Notes under the pieces: generated by a model
Database searches by the model: none
What the model saw: only the letters and a program-made list of their open reading frames with translations
What the model was told of the DNA's origin: nothing
Origin: DASZIT01 sp036264255
Lineage (GTDB): Bacteria > Actinomycetota > Acidimicrobiia > Acidimicrobiales > RAAP-2
Direction: 5' to 3'
Assembly: GCA_036264255.1 (NCBI GenBank)
Contig: DATARI010000218.1
Location: 1 to 34,362 of the forward strand
DNA: 34,362 nt
Shown here: positions 1 to 8,492 of the stretch, piece after piece
Position numbering within the stretch: the stretch's first letter is position 1
Layout: each line of letters starts with the position of its first letter
Made by a program: the position numbers and the translations under genes

Positions 1-1551
1 GTCATCGAGAAGAAGTTCGGTGCTCCGACCATCACCAACGACGGCGTGTCCATCGCCCGTGAGGTGGAGTTGGAAGACGCCTTCGAGAACATGGGCGCCC
101 AGCTGGTGAAGGAAGTGGCGACCAAGACCAACGACGTCGCCGGAGACGGAACCACCACCGCTACCGTGCTGGCCCAGGCCCTCATCCGTGAGGGTCTCCG
201 CAACGTCGCCGCCGGCGCCAACCCCCTGGGTCTGCGCAAGGGCATCGACAAGGCGGTCGACGCCGCGGTCAAGTCGATCAAGGAGCAGTCGAAGGAGATC
301 GACTCCAAGACCGAGATCGCCCAGGTGGCCGCCATTTCCGCGGCCGACGCCGCTATCGGCGAGGTGCTGGCCGATGCCATCGACCGGGTGGGCAAGGACG
401 GCACCGTGACCGTCGAGGAGTCCAACACCTTCGGGATCGACCTCGAGTTCACCGAGGGGATGCAGTTCGACAAGGGCTACCTCTCCCCGTACTTCGTGAC
501 CGACGCCGAGCGCCAGGAGGCCGTCCTCGACGACCCGCTCATCCTGTTCGTGAACCAGAAGATCAGCTCGGTCCACGATCTGGTCCCGGTCCTCGAGAAG
601 GTCATGCAGGCGGGCAAGCCGCTGCTGATCGTGGCCGAGGATGTGGAAGGCGAAGCGCTGGCCACCCTGGTGGTCAACAAGATCCGGGGCACCTTCACCT
701 CGGTGGCCGTCAAGGCCCCCGGTTTCGGCGAGCGCCGCAAGTCGATGCTCCAGGACATGGCCGTCCTCTCCGGCGGCCAGGTGATCTCCGAGGAGATCGG
801 CCTGAAGCTGGACACCACCACCGTCGACCTGTTGGGCAAGGCCCGGCGGGTGATCGTCACCAAGGACGACACCACCATCGTCGAAGGTGGCGGTAGCGAG
901 GACGACGTCAAGGGTCGCATCGCCCAGATCAAGCGGGAGATCGACGACACCGACTCCGACTGGGATCGGGAGAAGCTCCAGGAGCGTCTGGCCAAGCTGG
1001 CCGGCGGGGTGGCCGTCGTCAAGGTCGGCGCCGCCACCGAGGTCGAGTTGAAGGAGAAGAAGCACCGCATCGAAGATGCGCTCTCCGCCACTCGGGCCGC
1101 GGTCGAAGAGGGCATCGTGGCCGGGGGCGGCACCGCCCTGGTCCGTTCCCGCTCGGCGGTCCAGGCCGTCATCGACTCGCTGGAAGGCGACGAGGCGACC
1201 GGAGCGTCGATCGTGGCCAAGGCCCTGGCCGCGCCGTTGGCGGCCATCGCCAACAACGCCGGCCTCGAAGGCTCGGTCTACGTCCGCCAGGTGGAAGCCG
1301 AGACCGGGTCCATCGGTCTCAACGCCGCCACCGGCGAACTGGTCGACCTGGTGAAGGCGGGCGTCATCGACCCGGCCAAGGTCACCCGTTCAGCCCTGCA
1401 GAACGCCGCCTCCATCGCCGGCCTGTTGCTGACCACCGAGGCGCTGGTGGCCGACAAGCCCGAGAAGTCCGACCCGGCCGCCGCCGCCGCGGCCGCCGCC
1501 GCCATGGGTGGCGGTATGGGCGGTATGGGGGGCATGGGCGGCATGATGTAA
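1..1551 (+). CDS. groL: Chaperonin GroEL (60 kDa), 5' end missing
   Basis: GroEL folds cytosolic proteins in an ATP-driven double-ring chamber with GroES. The frame is open from base 1 (V-I-E-K-K-F-G-A-P-T-I-T-N-D-G), so the gene began upstream and about 35 N-terminal residues are missing; 516 codons remain of a protein usually near 540. The ATP-binding GDGTTTATVLAQ segment is present. So is the second equatorial half, with VAVVKVGAATEVELKEKK and the IEDALSATRAA region that carries the ATPase aspartate. The C-terminus is the classic Gly-Met tail (GGMGGMGGMGGMM), as in housekeeping actinobacterial GroEL2, not the His-rich tail of mycobacterial GroEL1. A GTG at 46 is an internal valine codon, not the start. 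Identity is certain; only the 5' boundary is unknown. Confidence 0.98.
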   Translation, partial: VIEKKFGAPTITNDGVSIAREVELEDAFENMGAQLVKEVATKTNDVAGDGTTTATVLAQALIREGLRNVAAGANPLGLRKGIDKAVDAAVKSIKEQSKEIDSKTEIAQVAAISAADAAIGEVLADAIDRVGKDGTVTVEESNTFGIDLEFTEGMQFDKGYLSPYFVTDAERQEAVLDDPLILFVNQKISSVHDLVPVLEKVMQAGKPLLIVAEDVEGEALATLVVNKIRGTFTSVAVKAPGFGERRKSMLQDMAVLSGGQVISEEIGLKLDTTTVDLLGKARRVIVTKDDTTIVEGGGSEDDVKGRIAQIKREIDDTDSDWDREKLQERLAKLAGGVAVVKVGAATEVELKEKKHRIEDALSATRAAVEEGIVAGGGTALVRSRSAVQAVIDSLEGDEATGASIVAKALAAPLAAIANNAGLEGSVYVRQVEAETGSIGLNAATGELVDLVKAGVIDPAKVTRSALQNAASIAGLLLTTEALVADKPEKSDPAAAAAAAAAMGGGMGGMGGMGGMM

Positions 1552-1562
1552 CCAGGGACGCA

Positions 1563-1623
1563 GGTGCCTTCGGGCACCCGGTGTCTGGTCGATGGCCGGG
1601 TCCTTCACGGGGCCCGGCCATCG
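1563..1623 (+). terminator. Tandem hairpins after groEL
   Basis: Two hairpins follow the groEL stop by 11 and 38 bases. The first (1563-1578) is a perfect 6-bp stem GGTGCC/GGCACC closed by a UUCG tetraloop. The second (1590-1623) has an 11-bp perfect stem (CGATGGCCGGG/CCCGGCCATCG), extended by G-C and G-T pairs to about 14 bp. There is no clear U-run, which is common in high-GC actinobacterial terminators. The hairpins lie between convergent genes and could work on both strands. Confidence 0.6.
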
Positions 1624-1653
1624 TCGTTCTCCGGGGGCCTACCGGCCGGCCGG

Positions 1654-1875
1654 TCAGACCGACGGCCGGTCGGCCTCGGGCACGTAGCGGCGCTCCCCCG
1701 ACCCGTCCAGCCACACCCGCATCACCCGGTTGGTGGACGGGTCGTTGAAGACCTCGTCGGTCGGTCGCCAGTCGGGTTGGGGACGGTCGGACTCCCCGTG
1801 GCGGCGGAGGAAGATGCTGTAGACCAGCACCCCGACGATCACCAGGCCGATGATCACCGGGATAATGACTCCCAC
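1654..1875 (-). CDS. Small single-pass membrane protein, unknown function
   Basis: This 73-residue protein starts with a hydrophobic segment (about residues 2-22, VIIPVIIGLVIVGVLVYSIF). A basic stretch and a charged tail ending RYVPEADRPSV follow, so it is probably an N-terminally anchored membrane protein with a small cytosolic domain. The start is GTG at 1875, preceded by a good Shine-Dalgarno GGGAGG about 6 bases upstream. It begins only 11 bases after the ybjQ-family stop, so the two are probably one transcript. I do not recognise a family. The well-placed ribosome site and the coherent membrane segment argue that it is real. Confidence 0.6.
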   Translation of the reverse strand: MGVIIPVIIGLVIVGVLVYSIFLRRHGESDRPQPDWRPTDEVFNDPSTNRVMRVWLDGSGERRYVPEADRPSV

Positions 1876-1886
1876 CCTGGCCCTCC

Positions 1887-2255
1887 CTAGTTGGCGCCGA
1901 CGATGACCGCGGTGCCGTAAGCGACGATCTCGGTCAACGACTGGCCGACTTCCGAGGAGTCGAAGCGCATGGAGATGATGCCGTTGGCGCCGACCAGGCG
2001 GGCGTTCTCGATCATGCGATCCATGGCATGGCGGCGGCTGTCCTCCACCAGGCGGGTGTACTGCTTTACCTCACCGCCGGCCATCGCCTTGAACCCGGCG
2101 GTGATGCCCTTGCCGATCCCCATCGACCGGACCACCACCCCGAAGACCATGCCCAGGCTCCGCTGGACCGGCCACTCGGGAAACTCGAGGGCGGTGGTGA
2201 TCGGAAACTGCGCGACTCCCGGCTGCCCGTACTGGGGTGGTTCCTCGTCGGCCAT
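1887..2255 (-). CDS. YbjQ/UPF0145 family protein
   Basis: This 122-residue protein matches the YbjQ (DUF74) family: the segment GVVVRSMGIGKGITAGFKAM, a helix with VEDSRRHAMDRMIENARLVGANGI, then strands ISMRFDSS and VAYGTAVIV. Family members form small pentameric beta-barrel-like assemblies; their role is not settled, although heavy-metal binding has been suggested from structure. It is cytosolic, with no signal peptide. The ATG at 2255 is preceded by GGGAGG with about 6 bases spacing. It is the first gene of a two-gene unit with the small membrane protein and is divergent from the Nudix gene. The N-terminal 20 residues (EEPPQYGQPG) are Pro/Gln-rich, longer than the family core. Confidence 0.85.
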   Translation of the reverse strand: MADEEPPQYGQPGVAQFPITTALEFPEWPVQRSLGMVFGVVVRSMGIGKGITAGFKAMAGGEVKQYTRLVEDSRRHAMDRMIENARLVGANGIISMRFDSSEVGQSLTEIVAYGTAVIVGAN

Positions 2256-2348
2256 GGTTTGCCTCCCGCGTTGACGGCGTCGACGCCTCGTTGGGCGCTG
2301 GTGCGGCTAACGCTACCGGTCGGCGGGCGGCTCCGCCGGGTGCGCCCA

Positions 2349-2354
2349 TAACCT
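2349..2354 (+). promoter_or_regulatory. -10 box (TAACCT) for leaderless Nudix mRNA
   Basis: TAACCT lies 9 bases before the ATG at 2364, with no Shine-Dalgarno between. The spacing puts the transcription start within a few bases of the start codon. No convincing -35 is visible. This is inferred from position only. Confidence 0.4.
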
Positions 2355-2363
2355 TGAAGAGTC

Positions 2364-3137
2364 ATGTCCTCGTCACCTCCGTCCACCCCGCCCACCGGTT
2401 CCCAGGTCGTCCCCCGGCCCCTCGCCTCCCGCCCCGGCGGGCCCGCCCCCTGGGCCGGGCTCCCGGCTTCGGCCCGCCGCCAGCTCCGCCTCGACCCGGT
2501 GATCTCGGCCGTCGAGAAAGGTCGGGTCGAACTCGGCGCCCCGGGCGACGGGGCGACCGCCGAGTCCATCCTCTCCATCTCCGGGGTGGTGGTCACCGGC
2601 CGGCCGGCGGCGGTGCTGGTCCCCCTCTTCGAGGAGGACGGCGAGACCCGGGTGATCCTCACGGTGCGCTCCAGCCAGCTCCGCTCCCATACCGGCGAGG
2701 TGGCGTTCCCCGGCGGTCGGCTGGATCCGGGCGAATCGGTCGAGGACGGCGCCCGCCGGGAGGCCTATGAGGAGATCGGCCTGGACCGGTCGTCGGTCGA
2801 GATCGTCGGCCCGCTGAACACCATGCCCACCGTCTCCTCCAACACCTTGATGACACCGGTGGTCGGTGTCCTCCGGAGCCGGCCGGCCCTGGTCGCCGAG
2901 CCGGACGAGGTGGCCAGGATCTTCGATGTCGCCCTCTCCGACTTGCTGGCTGACGATGTGTTCGTCGAGGAGTGGTGGACGGTCCCCGGTCGTCCGGGGA
3001 TGGACGGGGAGGTGGGCGGCGGCTTCCCGGTCTGGTTCTTCCACGCCGGGGGAGAGACCATCTGGGGGGCCACGGCCAGGGTTCTGGTCGAGTTGCTCTG
3101 CCTGACGCTGGGCCTGCCGGTCCCCTACACCCACTGA
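2364..3137 (+). CDS. Nudix hydrolase, CoA pyrophosphatase (NudL)-like
   Basis: Nudix enzymes cleave a nucleoside diphosphate linked to another group, using Mg2+ held by the Nudix box. The box is complete at residues 118-140: G-x5-E124-x7-R132-E133-x2-E136-E137-x-G-L. Just before it stands RSSQLRSHTGEVAFPGG, the extra signature of the CoA-pyrophosphatase subgroup (UPF0035/NudL), which hydrolyses CoA or acyl-CoA to phosphopantetheine and 3',5'-ADP. The protein is 257 residues, longer than typical because of a Pro-rich N-terminal extension of about 40 residues. The ATG at 2364 fits a leaderless start. The next gene (guaB3) is 137 bases downstream with its own leader, so co-transcription is uncertain. 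The Nudix assignment is firm; the substrate is inferred. Confidence 0.9.
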   Translation: MSSSPPSTPPTGSQVVPRPLASRPGGPAPWAGLPASARRQLRLDPVISAVEKGRVELGAPGDGATAESILSISGVVVTGRPAAVLVPLFEEDGETRVILTVRSSQLRSHTGEVAFPGGRLDPGESVEDGARREAYEEIGLDRSSVEIVGPLNTMPTVSSNTLMTPVVGVLRSRPALVAEPDEVARIFDVALSDLLADDVFVEEWWTVPGRPGMDGEVGGGFPVWFFHAGGETIWGATARVLVELLCLTLGLPVPYTH

Positions 3138-3184
3138 CCGGAAATTGGCGGCTCACCCTCGCCGGGCCGGCGGGCGCCAAGCGG

Positions 3185-3233
3185 TATCGTGGGGGGAAGC
3201 TGATCGGCAAGCTGTCACGGAGGATTGCCGATC
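3185..3233 (+). promoter_or_regulatory. guaB3 leader: -10-like box and 9-bp hairpin
   Basis: In the 137-base gap before guaB3, TATCGT at 3185-3190 resembles a -10 box. Shortly after it is a perfect 9-bp inverted repeat, GATCGGCAA (3202-3210) and TTGCCGATC (3225-3233), with a 14-base loop. The stem would lie in the 5' leader about 40 bases before the start codon. It could be an operator dyad or an RNA structure; it does not resemble the purine riboswitch as far as I can see. Confidence 0.4.
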
Positions 3234-3274
3234 GGAACGTTCGAAATTCGCACCCATGGGCCGGAGGAGACAAC

Positions 3275-4438
3275 GTGGCTGAGCTAGAGATCGGCATCTT
3301 CAAATCGGGACGGAGGGCGTACGGTTTCGACGACATCGCCATCGTCCCGAGCCGGAGGACCCGGGATCCCGAGGACGTGGACATCAGTTGGGAGATCGAC
3401 GCCTACCGGTTCGAGCTCCCCCTGCTGGCTTCGGCCATGGACGGGGTGACCAGCCCGGCCACCGCCATCGAGATCGGCCGCCTCGGCGGCCTCGGGGTCT
3501 TGAACCTCGAGGGCCTGTGGACCCGCTACGAGGATCCCACCCCGCTCTTCGATGAGATCCGCGAGCTGCCGACCGAGAAGGCGACCGCCCGGATGCAACA
3601 GATGTACGCCGAACCGGTGAAGATGGAATTGGTCACCGAGCGGATTAAGGAGATGGGTGCCGCCGGCGTCACCACCGCCGCCTCGGTCACCCCCCAGAAG
3701 ACGGCGTTGTTCGCGCCGGCGTTGGTGGCGGCCGAGCTGGACCTGCTGGTCATCCAAGGCACGGTGGTCTCCGCCGAACACGTCTCGAAGACGGTCGAGC
3801 CCCTCAACCTGAAGCGGTTCATCCGCGAGTTCGAGATCCCGGTGATCGTCGGGGGGTGTGCCTCCTACCAAGCCGGCCTCCACCTGATGCGCACCGGGGC
3901 GGTGGGCGTCCTGGTCGGGGTCGGCCCCGGCAACGCCTGCACCACTCGGGGCGTCCTCGGCATCGGCGTGCCTCAAGCCACCGCCATCGCCGACGTGGCC
4001 GGGGCCCGGATGCGGCACCTCGACGAGACCGGGGTCTACTGCCACGTCATCGCCGACGGCGGCATGTCCAAGGGCGGCGACATCGCCAAGGCCATCGCCT
4101 GCGGGGCCGACGCGGTGATGCTCGGGTCCCCCCTCTCCTCCGCGGTGGAGGCGCCGGCCCGGGGCTACCACTGGGGCATGGCCACCTTCCATCCGACCCT
4201 CCCCCGTGGGGCCCGGGTGAAGACGACCACCCGGGGCACCCTCCGGGAGATCCTCCTCGGCCCCGCCCACGAGAACGACGGCCGGATGAACCTGTTCGGA
4301 GCCTTGAGCACCGCCATGGCCACCTGTGGCTACGAGACGGTCAAGGAGTTCCAGAAGGCCGAAGTGATGGTGGCGCCGGCCCTGCAGACGGAGGGCAAGG
4401 ACCTGCAGCGTTCGCAGGGTGTCGGCATGGGCCATTGA
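3275..4438 (+). CDS. guaB3: GuaB3-family IMP dehydrogenase-like protein
   Basis: IMP dehydrogenases oxidise IMP to XMP with NAD+, the step before GMP synthase. This 387-residue protein has the catalytic barrel but no CBS domains, as in actinobacterial and cyanobacterial GuaB3. The active-site loop VGVGPGNACTTRG carries the nucleophile Cys222, followed by VPQATAIADVAGAR. The phosphate-binding segment VIADGGMSKGGDIAKAI and VMLGSPLSSAVEAPA follow. The start is GTG at 3275, with GGAGGAGA ending 4 bases upstream; an in-frame ATG far upstream would run through the Nudix gene and is rejected. The 3' end overlaps guaA by 4 bases. No canonical CBS-containing guaB lies in the window. Biochemical role is inferred from the family; some GuaB3 proteins are reported to have IMPDH activity. 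Confidence 0.93.
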   Translation: MAELEIGIFKSGRRAYGFDDIAIVPSRRTRDPEDVDISWEIDAYRFELPLLASAMDGVTSPATAIEIGRLGGLGVLNLEGLWTRYEDPTPLFDEIRELPTEKATARMQQMYAEPVKMELVTERIKEMGAAGVTTAASVTPQKTALFAPALVAAELDLLVIQGTVVSAEHVSKTVEPLNLKRFIREFEIPVIVGGCASYQAGLHLMRTGAVGVLVGVGPGNACTTRGVLGIGVPQATAIADVAGARMRHLDETGVYCHVIADGGMSKGGDIAKAIACGADAVMLGSPLSSAVEAPARGYHWGMATFHPTLPRGARVKTTTRGTLREILLGPAHENDGRMNLFGALSTAMATCGYETVKEFQKAEVMVAPALQTEGKDLQRSQGVGMGH

Positions 4439-6039
4439 GCCCTGCCTCGCCGAGCGCCGCCGACGACCTGGTCGACGGCCCCGTCCTGGTCGTCGACTTC
4501 GGAGCCCAGTACGCGCAACTCATCGCTCGGCGGGTGCGGGAAGCCCACGTCTATTCGGAGATCGTCCCCCACACCATGACCGCGGCGGCGATGGTGGCCC
4601 GGAGGCCCCAGGGGATCATCCTGTCGGGCGGCCCGAAGTCGGTCAACGAACATCCGGCTCCCCACATCGATCCGGCGATCTATGACACCGGCATCCCCAT
4701 CCTCGGCATCTGTTACGGGGCCCAGCTGCTGGCCCTCCAACTCGGCGGGGAGGTCGCCCGCACCGGGCGGGGGGAGTACGGACGGACGTCGATGACCCTC
4801 ACCGAGCGGTCCCCCATCTTCGTTGACTGGCCGGCGAAGGCGGAGGTGTGGATGAGCCACGCCGACGCCATCAGTGTGGTGCCCGACGGGTTCATCCCCA
4901 CCGCCAAGAGCCCCGATGCCCAGGTGGCCGCCCTCCACGATCCCGACCGCCGGATCTACGGGGTCCAGTTCCACCCCGAGGTGGTCCACACCGAGCGGGG
5001 GCGCGACCTGCTCGAGCGGTTCCTCTATGACGTCTGCGGCTGCCCGCCGTCCTGGACCCACACCTCGATCATCGAGTCCCAGGTGGAGAAGATCCGGGCC
5101 CAGGTCGGCTCGGCCCGGGTGCTCTGCGCCCTGTCCGGCGGGGTCGACTCGGCGGTGGCGGCGGCGCTGGTCCACAAAGCGATCGGGGACCAGCTGACCT
5201 GTGTGTTCGTCGACACCGGGCTGATGCGTTCGGGGGAGGGGGAACAAGTCGAGGACACCTTCCGCCGGCAGTTCCACGTGAACCTGGTCCACGCCAAAGC
5301 CGCCGACCGGTTCTTCGGATCGCTGGCCGGGGTCACCGACCCGGAAGCCAAGCGCAAGATCATCGGCGAGTTGTTCATCCGGGTGTTCGAGGAGGTCGCC
5401 CGCGACCTGAAGGACGACACCCGCGCCCCCGACGACCGGTCGGAGACCGAGCCGGTCGGCTTCCTGGTCCAGGGCACCCTGTATCCGGATGTCATCGAGT
5501 CGGGCTCGGACAGCGCCGCCAAGATCAAGTCCCACCACAACGTGGGCGGCCTTCCCGAGGACCTGGCCTTCGAGCTGGTGGAGCCGTTGCGCCTCCTGTT
5601 CAAAGACGAGGTCCGGGCGGTCGGCGAGGAACTCGGGCTGCCCCACGACATCGTCTGGCGCCAGCCGTTCCCGGGCCCGGGACTGGCCGTCCGGATCGTC
5701 GGCGAGGTCACTCCCGAGCGGGCGGAGATCCTCCGGGCGGCCGACGCCATCGTGGTCGAGGAGATCCGTCGGGCCGGTCTCTACCGGGAGCTGTGGCAGA
5801 GCTTCGCGGTGATGCCGGTGGTCCGCACCGTCGGGGTGATGGGGGACGGCCGCACCTATGCCTACCCCATCGTGATTCGCGCCGTCACCAGCGACGACGC
5901 CATGACAGCCGACTGGGCCCGCCTGCCCTACGACGTGTTGGAACGCCTCTCCTCCCGCATCATCAACGAGGTCGAGGGCGTCAACCGGGTGGCACTGGAC
6001 ATCACGTCCAAGCCTCCCGGCACCATCGAATGGGAGTGA
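4435..6039 (+). CDS. guaA: GMP synthase (glutamine-hydrolysing)
   Basis: GuaA converts XMP to GMP using ATP and ammonia from glutamine. The N-terminal class I glutamine amidotransferase has the nucleophile Cys93 in GICYGAQLL and the His180/Glu182 pair in GVQFHPEVV. The ATP-pyrophosphatase P-loop ALSGGVDSA (SGGVDS at 234-239) follows. The C-terminal dimerisation domain ends in the family-typical SKPPGTIEWE. The 534-residue length is normal (about 525). The best start is TTG at 4435, which overlaps the guaB3 stop as TTGA. No ATG or GTG lies between there and the first conserved strand (VLVVDFGAQY), and an earlier start would run deep into guaB3. Translational coupling with guaB3 is likely. Confidence 0.97.
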   Translation: MSPASPSAADDLVDGPVLVVDFGAQYAQLIARRVREAHVYSEIVPHTMTAAAMVARRPQGIILSGGPKSVNEHPAPHIDPAIYDTGIPILGICYGAQLLALQLGGEVARTGRGEYGRTSMTLTERSPIFVDWPAKAEVWMSHADAISVVPDGFIPTAKSPDAQVAALHDPDRRIYGVQFHPEVVHTERGRDLLERFLYDVCGCPPSWTHTSIIESQVEKIRAQVGSARVLCALSGGVDSAVAAALVHKAIGDQLTCVFVDTGLMRSGEGEQVEDTFRRQFHVNLVHAKAADRFFGSLAGVTDPEAKRKIIGELFIRVFEEVARDLKDDTRAPDDRSETEPVGFLVQGTLYPDVIESGSDSAAKIKSHHNVGGLPEDLAFELVEPLRLLFKDEVRAVGEELGLPHDIVWRQPFPGPGLAVRIVGEVTPERAEILRAADAIVVEEIRRAGLYRELWQSFAVMPVVRTVGVMGDGRTYAYPIVIRAVTSDDAMTADWARLPYDVLERLSSRIINEVEGVNRVALDITSKPPGTIEWE

Positions 6040-6041
6040 CG

Positions 6042-8483
6042 GTGACCGACGGGAGCGCCGAGGTGCGCTTCGACGAGGACGACATCGCCTATCCGGGGCC
6101 GCCTCCCGGTCATCGGGCCGAGGAGCAGATCGATCCGGAGGAACTGGTGGCGGGGCTGACGGTGCCCCAGCGGGCGTCCGTCATCCACCGGGGCGGCCCG
6201 CTGCTGATCATCGCCGGCGCCGGATCCGGGAAGACCCGGGTGCTCACCCGCCGGATCGCCCACCTCATCGCCACCCGGGACGCCGCCCCCTGGCAGATCC
6301 TGGCCATCACCTTCACCAACAAGGCGGCCGACGAGATGCGCCGCCGGGTGGTCGACCTGGTCGGCCCCCGCGGAAAGCGGATGTGGGTGTCGACCTTCCA
6401 CTCCGCCGGGGTCCGGATCCTCCGGGCCCACGGCGACCGGCTGGGCTACAAGGGCTCGTTCACCATCTACGACGACGCCGACTCCCGGCGACTGGTGGAG
6501 ATCGTCTGCCGCGAGCTCAACATCGACACCAAGAAGCTTTCCGCCCGCTCGATCCTGGGCCAGATCAGCCAAGCCAAGTCGAAGCAGATGGGGCCGTCCG
6601 AGTACCGGGGCACCACCAGCACCATCTTCGACCGGCGCATCGCCGACGTCTTCGAGATCTACCAGCAGCGGATGGTGGCGGCCAACGCCATGGACTTCGA
6701 CGACCTGCTGTTGAACACCGTCCGCCTGTTCCGTCTCCACCCCGACGTGCTCGAGCACTACCGGACCCGGTTCCGCCACGTGCTCATCGACGAGTTCCAG
6801 GACACCAACTCGGTGCAGAACGCGCTGGCGGTGCTGTTGGCCGACAGCCATCGCAACATCGTGGTGGTGGGGGACAGCGACCAGTCGGTCTACCGGTTCC
6901 GGGGAGCCGACATCACCAACATCCTCGCCTTCGAGGAGGCGTTCCCGGATGCGACGGTGGTGACCCTGGATCAGAACTTCCGCTCCACCCAGACCATCCT
7001 CGACGCCGCCAACGCGGTGATCGCCAACAACGTCTCCCGCAAGCCGAAGACGCTGTGGACCGATCGCGGGGTCGGCGAGCCGATCACCCGGTACCGGGCC
7101 GAGGACGAGTACGACGAGGCGGCCTGGGTGGCCCACGAGCTCGGCCGTCTCCACCGGGGCCAGGAACTGTCGTGGGGCGACATGGCCGTCTTCTACCGGA
7201 CCAACGCCCAGAGCCGGGCCCTCGAAGAGGCGATGGTCCGCTCCGAGGTGCCCTACCAGGTGGTGGGGGGGACCAAATTCTACGACCGGCGGGAGGTGCG
7301 GGACGTCCTCGCCTTCTTGCGGGTGCTGGCCAACCCCGACGACGAAGTCAGTTGGCGCCGGATCGTCAACGTGCCGAAACGGGGGGTGGGCGACAGCTCG
7401 ATCGCCCGTTTGGCCATCTGGGCCAACCAGCACGAGGCGTCGTTCGGGGAGGCGGTGGCCCACGCCGCCGAGGCCGGGGTCGGCGGCAAGGCGGCCAAGG
7501 GACTGACCAGCCTGGCCGACCTCCTCGACCGGCTGCGGGCGGAGATGCGGGTCGGCGAGCTGGCCGACGACAACGGTGAGGCGATCCCTCCCGGCGCGCT
7601 GGTGCTGGCCCCCACCGACGCTGGCCCCGGGACGGAGCCGACCGCGGGGGAGAGCCCGGCCGCCGAAAGCGGGACGCTCGGCCCCGGCGAGCTGGTGGTG
7701 GCCATCCTCGAGCGGACCGGTTACCGCAACGAGTTGCTGGCCGACGGCAGCATCGAGGCCCTCGGACGGATCGAGAACGTCGACGAGCTGGCCGGCAACG
7801 CCTCCCAGTACGCCACCCTCGCCGAGTTCCTGGAGGCGACCGCGTTGATCGCCGGCGCTGACGAGCTGCGGGACGATGGCGGGCTGGTGTCATTGATGAC
7901 CATGCACATCGCCAAAGGGCTGGAGTTCCCGGCGGTGTTCATGGCCGGGATGGAGGACGGCATCTTCCCCCACTTCCGGTCGCTCGGGGATCCGGTCGAG
8001 CTGGAGGAGGAACGCCGGCTCTGTTACGTCGGCATCACCCGGGCCGAGCGGTTCCTGTTCGTCTCCCACGCCTGGAGCCGGATGCTGTTCGGCAGCAGCG
8101 GCAGCAACATCCCCAGCCGGTTCTTGAACGAGATTCCCGCCGAGCTGATCCGGGACGTCGGCGGCAGCCGGGAGGACTACCAGCTGAGCCTGGGTGGCCG
8201 CTACCGGGAGCGGGGCGACCGCGACGACGCCGGGACCCCGGGGCGCAGCGTGTTCGGACGCGGGGTCGCCCGCACCGGGCCCGGGGCCCGGCGGGCGGGC
8301 GAGTCCACCGGGGCCGAGCGGTTGGAGCTGAGCGTCGGGGACAAGGTGGTCCACGGAGTCTGGGGGGAAGGGAACGTGGTCGTCGTGGGCGGGGCCGGCG
8401 AGGACGCCGAAGCCGAGGTGGTCTTCGACAGCGTCGGCCGCAAGAAGCTTCTCCTCCGCATGGCGCCGCTCAAGCGGGCCTAA
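6042..8483 (+). CDS. pcrA: ATP-dependent DNA helicase PcrA/UvrD (SF1A)
   Basis: PcrA unwinds DNA 3'-5' in repair, plasmid replication and removal of blocked complexes. All SF1A motifs are visible: Walker A GAGSGKT (residues 59-65), Ia ITFTNKAADEM, II LIDEFQDTN, III VVGDSDQSVYRFRGA, IV LDQNFRST, V MTMHIAKGLEFP and VI RRLCYVGITRAE. The C-terminus ends in the Tudor-like PcrA tail (SVGDKVVHGVWGEGNVVVV), which in relatives binds RNA polymerase. GTG at 6042 has GGGAG 5 bases upstream; GTG at 6036, overlapping the guaA stop as GTGA, is an alternative two codons longer. The 813-residue length is slightly long because of an acidic, Pro/Gly-rich insert (about residues 510-545) before ERTGYRNELL. Co-transcribed with guaA. 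Confidence 0.97.
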   Translation: MTDGSAEVRFDEDDIAYPGPPPGHRAEEQIDPEELVAGLTVPQRASVIHRGGPLLIIAGAGSGKTRVLTRRIAHLIATRDAAPWQILAITFTNKAADEMRRRVVDLVGPRGKRMWVSTFHSAGVRILRAHGDRLGYKGSFTIYDDADSRRLVEIVCRELNIDTKKLSARSILGQISQAKSKQMGPSEYRGTTSTIFDRRIADVFEIYQQRMVAANAMDFDDLLLNTVRLFRLHPDVLEHYRTRFRHVLIDEFQDTNSVQNALAVLLADSHRNIVVVGDSDQSVYRFRGADITNILAFEEAFPDATVVTLDQNFRSTQTILDAANAVIANNVSRKPKTLWTDRGVGEPITRYRAEDEYDEAAWVAHELGRLHRGQELSWGDMAVFYRTNAQSRALEEAMVRSEVPYQVVGGTKFYDRREVRDVLAFLRVLANPDDEVSWRRIVNVPKRGVGDSSIARLAIWANQHEASFGEAVAHAAEAGVGGKAAKGLTSLADLLDRLRAEMRVGELADDNGEAIPPGALVLAPTDAGPGTEPTAGESPAAESGTLGPGELVVAILERTGYRNELLADGSIEALGRIENVDELAGNASQYATLAEFLEATALIAGADELRDDGGLVSLMTMHIAKGLEFPAVFMAGMEDGIFPHFRSLGDPVELEEERRLCYVGITRAERFLFVSHAWSRMLFGSSGSNIPSRFLNEIPAELIRDVGGSREDYQLSLGGRYRERGDRDDAGTPGRSVFGRGVARTGPGARRAGESTGAERLELSVGDKVVHGVWGEGNVVVVGGAGEDAEAEVVFDSVGRKKLLLRMAPLKRA

Positions 8484-8486
8484 CGT
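8481..8486 (+). promoter_or_regulatory. -10 box (TAACGT) overlapping the pcrA stop
   Basis: TAACGT begins with the pcrA stop codon and ends exactly 6 bases before the ATG at 8493. This is the spacing expected if transcription starts on the A of the ATG. No Shine-Dalgarno is present. Read-through from pcrA is an alternative. Confidence 0.35.
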
Positions 8487-8492
8487 GATCCG

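Noticed and set aside
477..1256. 259-residue minus-strand open frame opposite groEL
   Set aside because: Ser/Arg-rich antisense reading of a confirmed groEL gene; no homology recognised.
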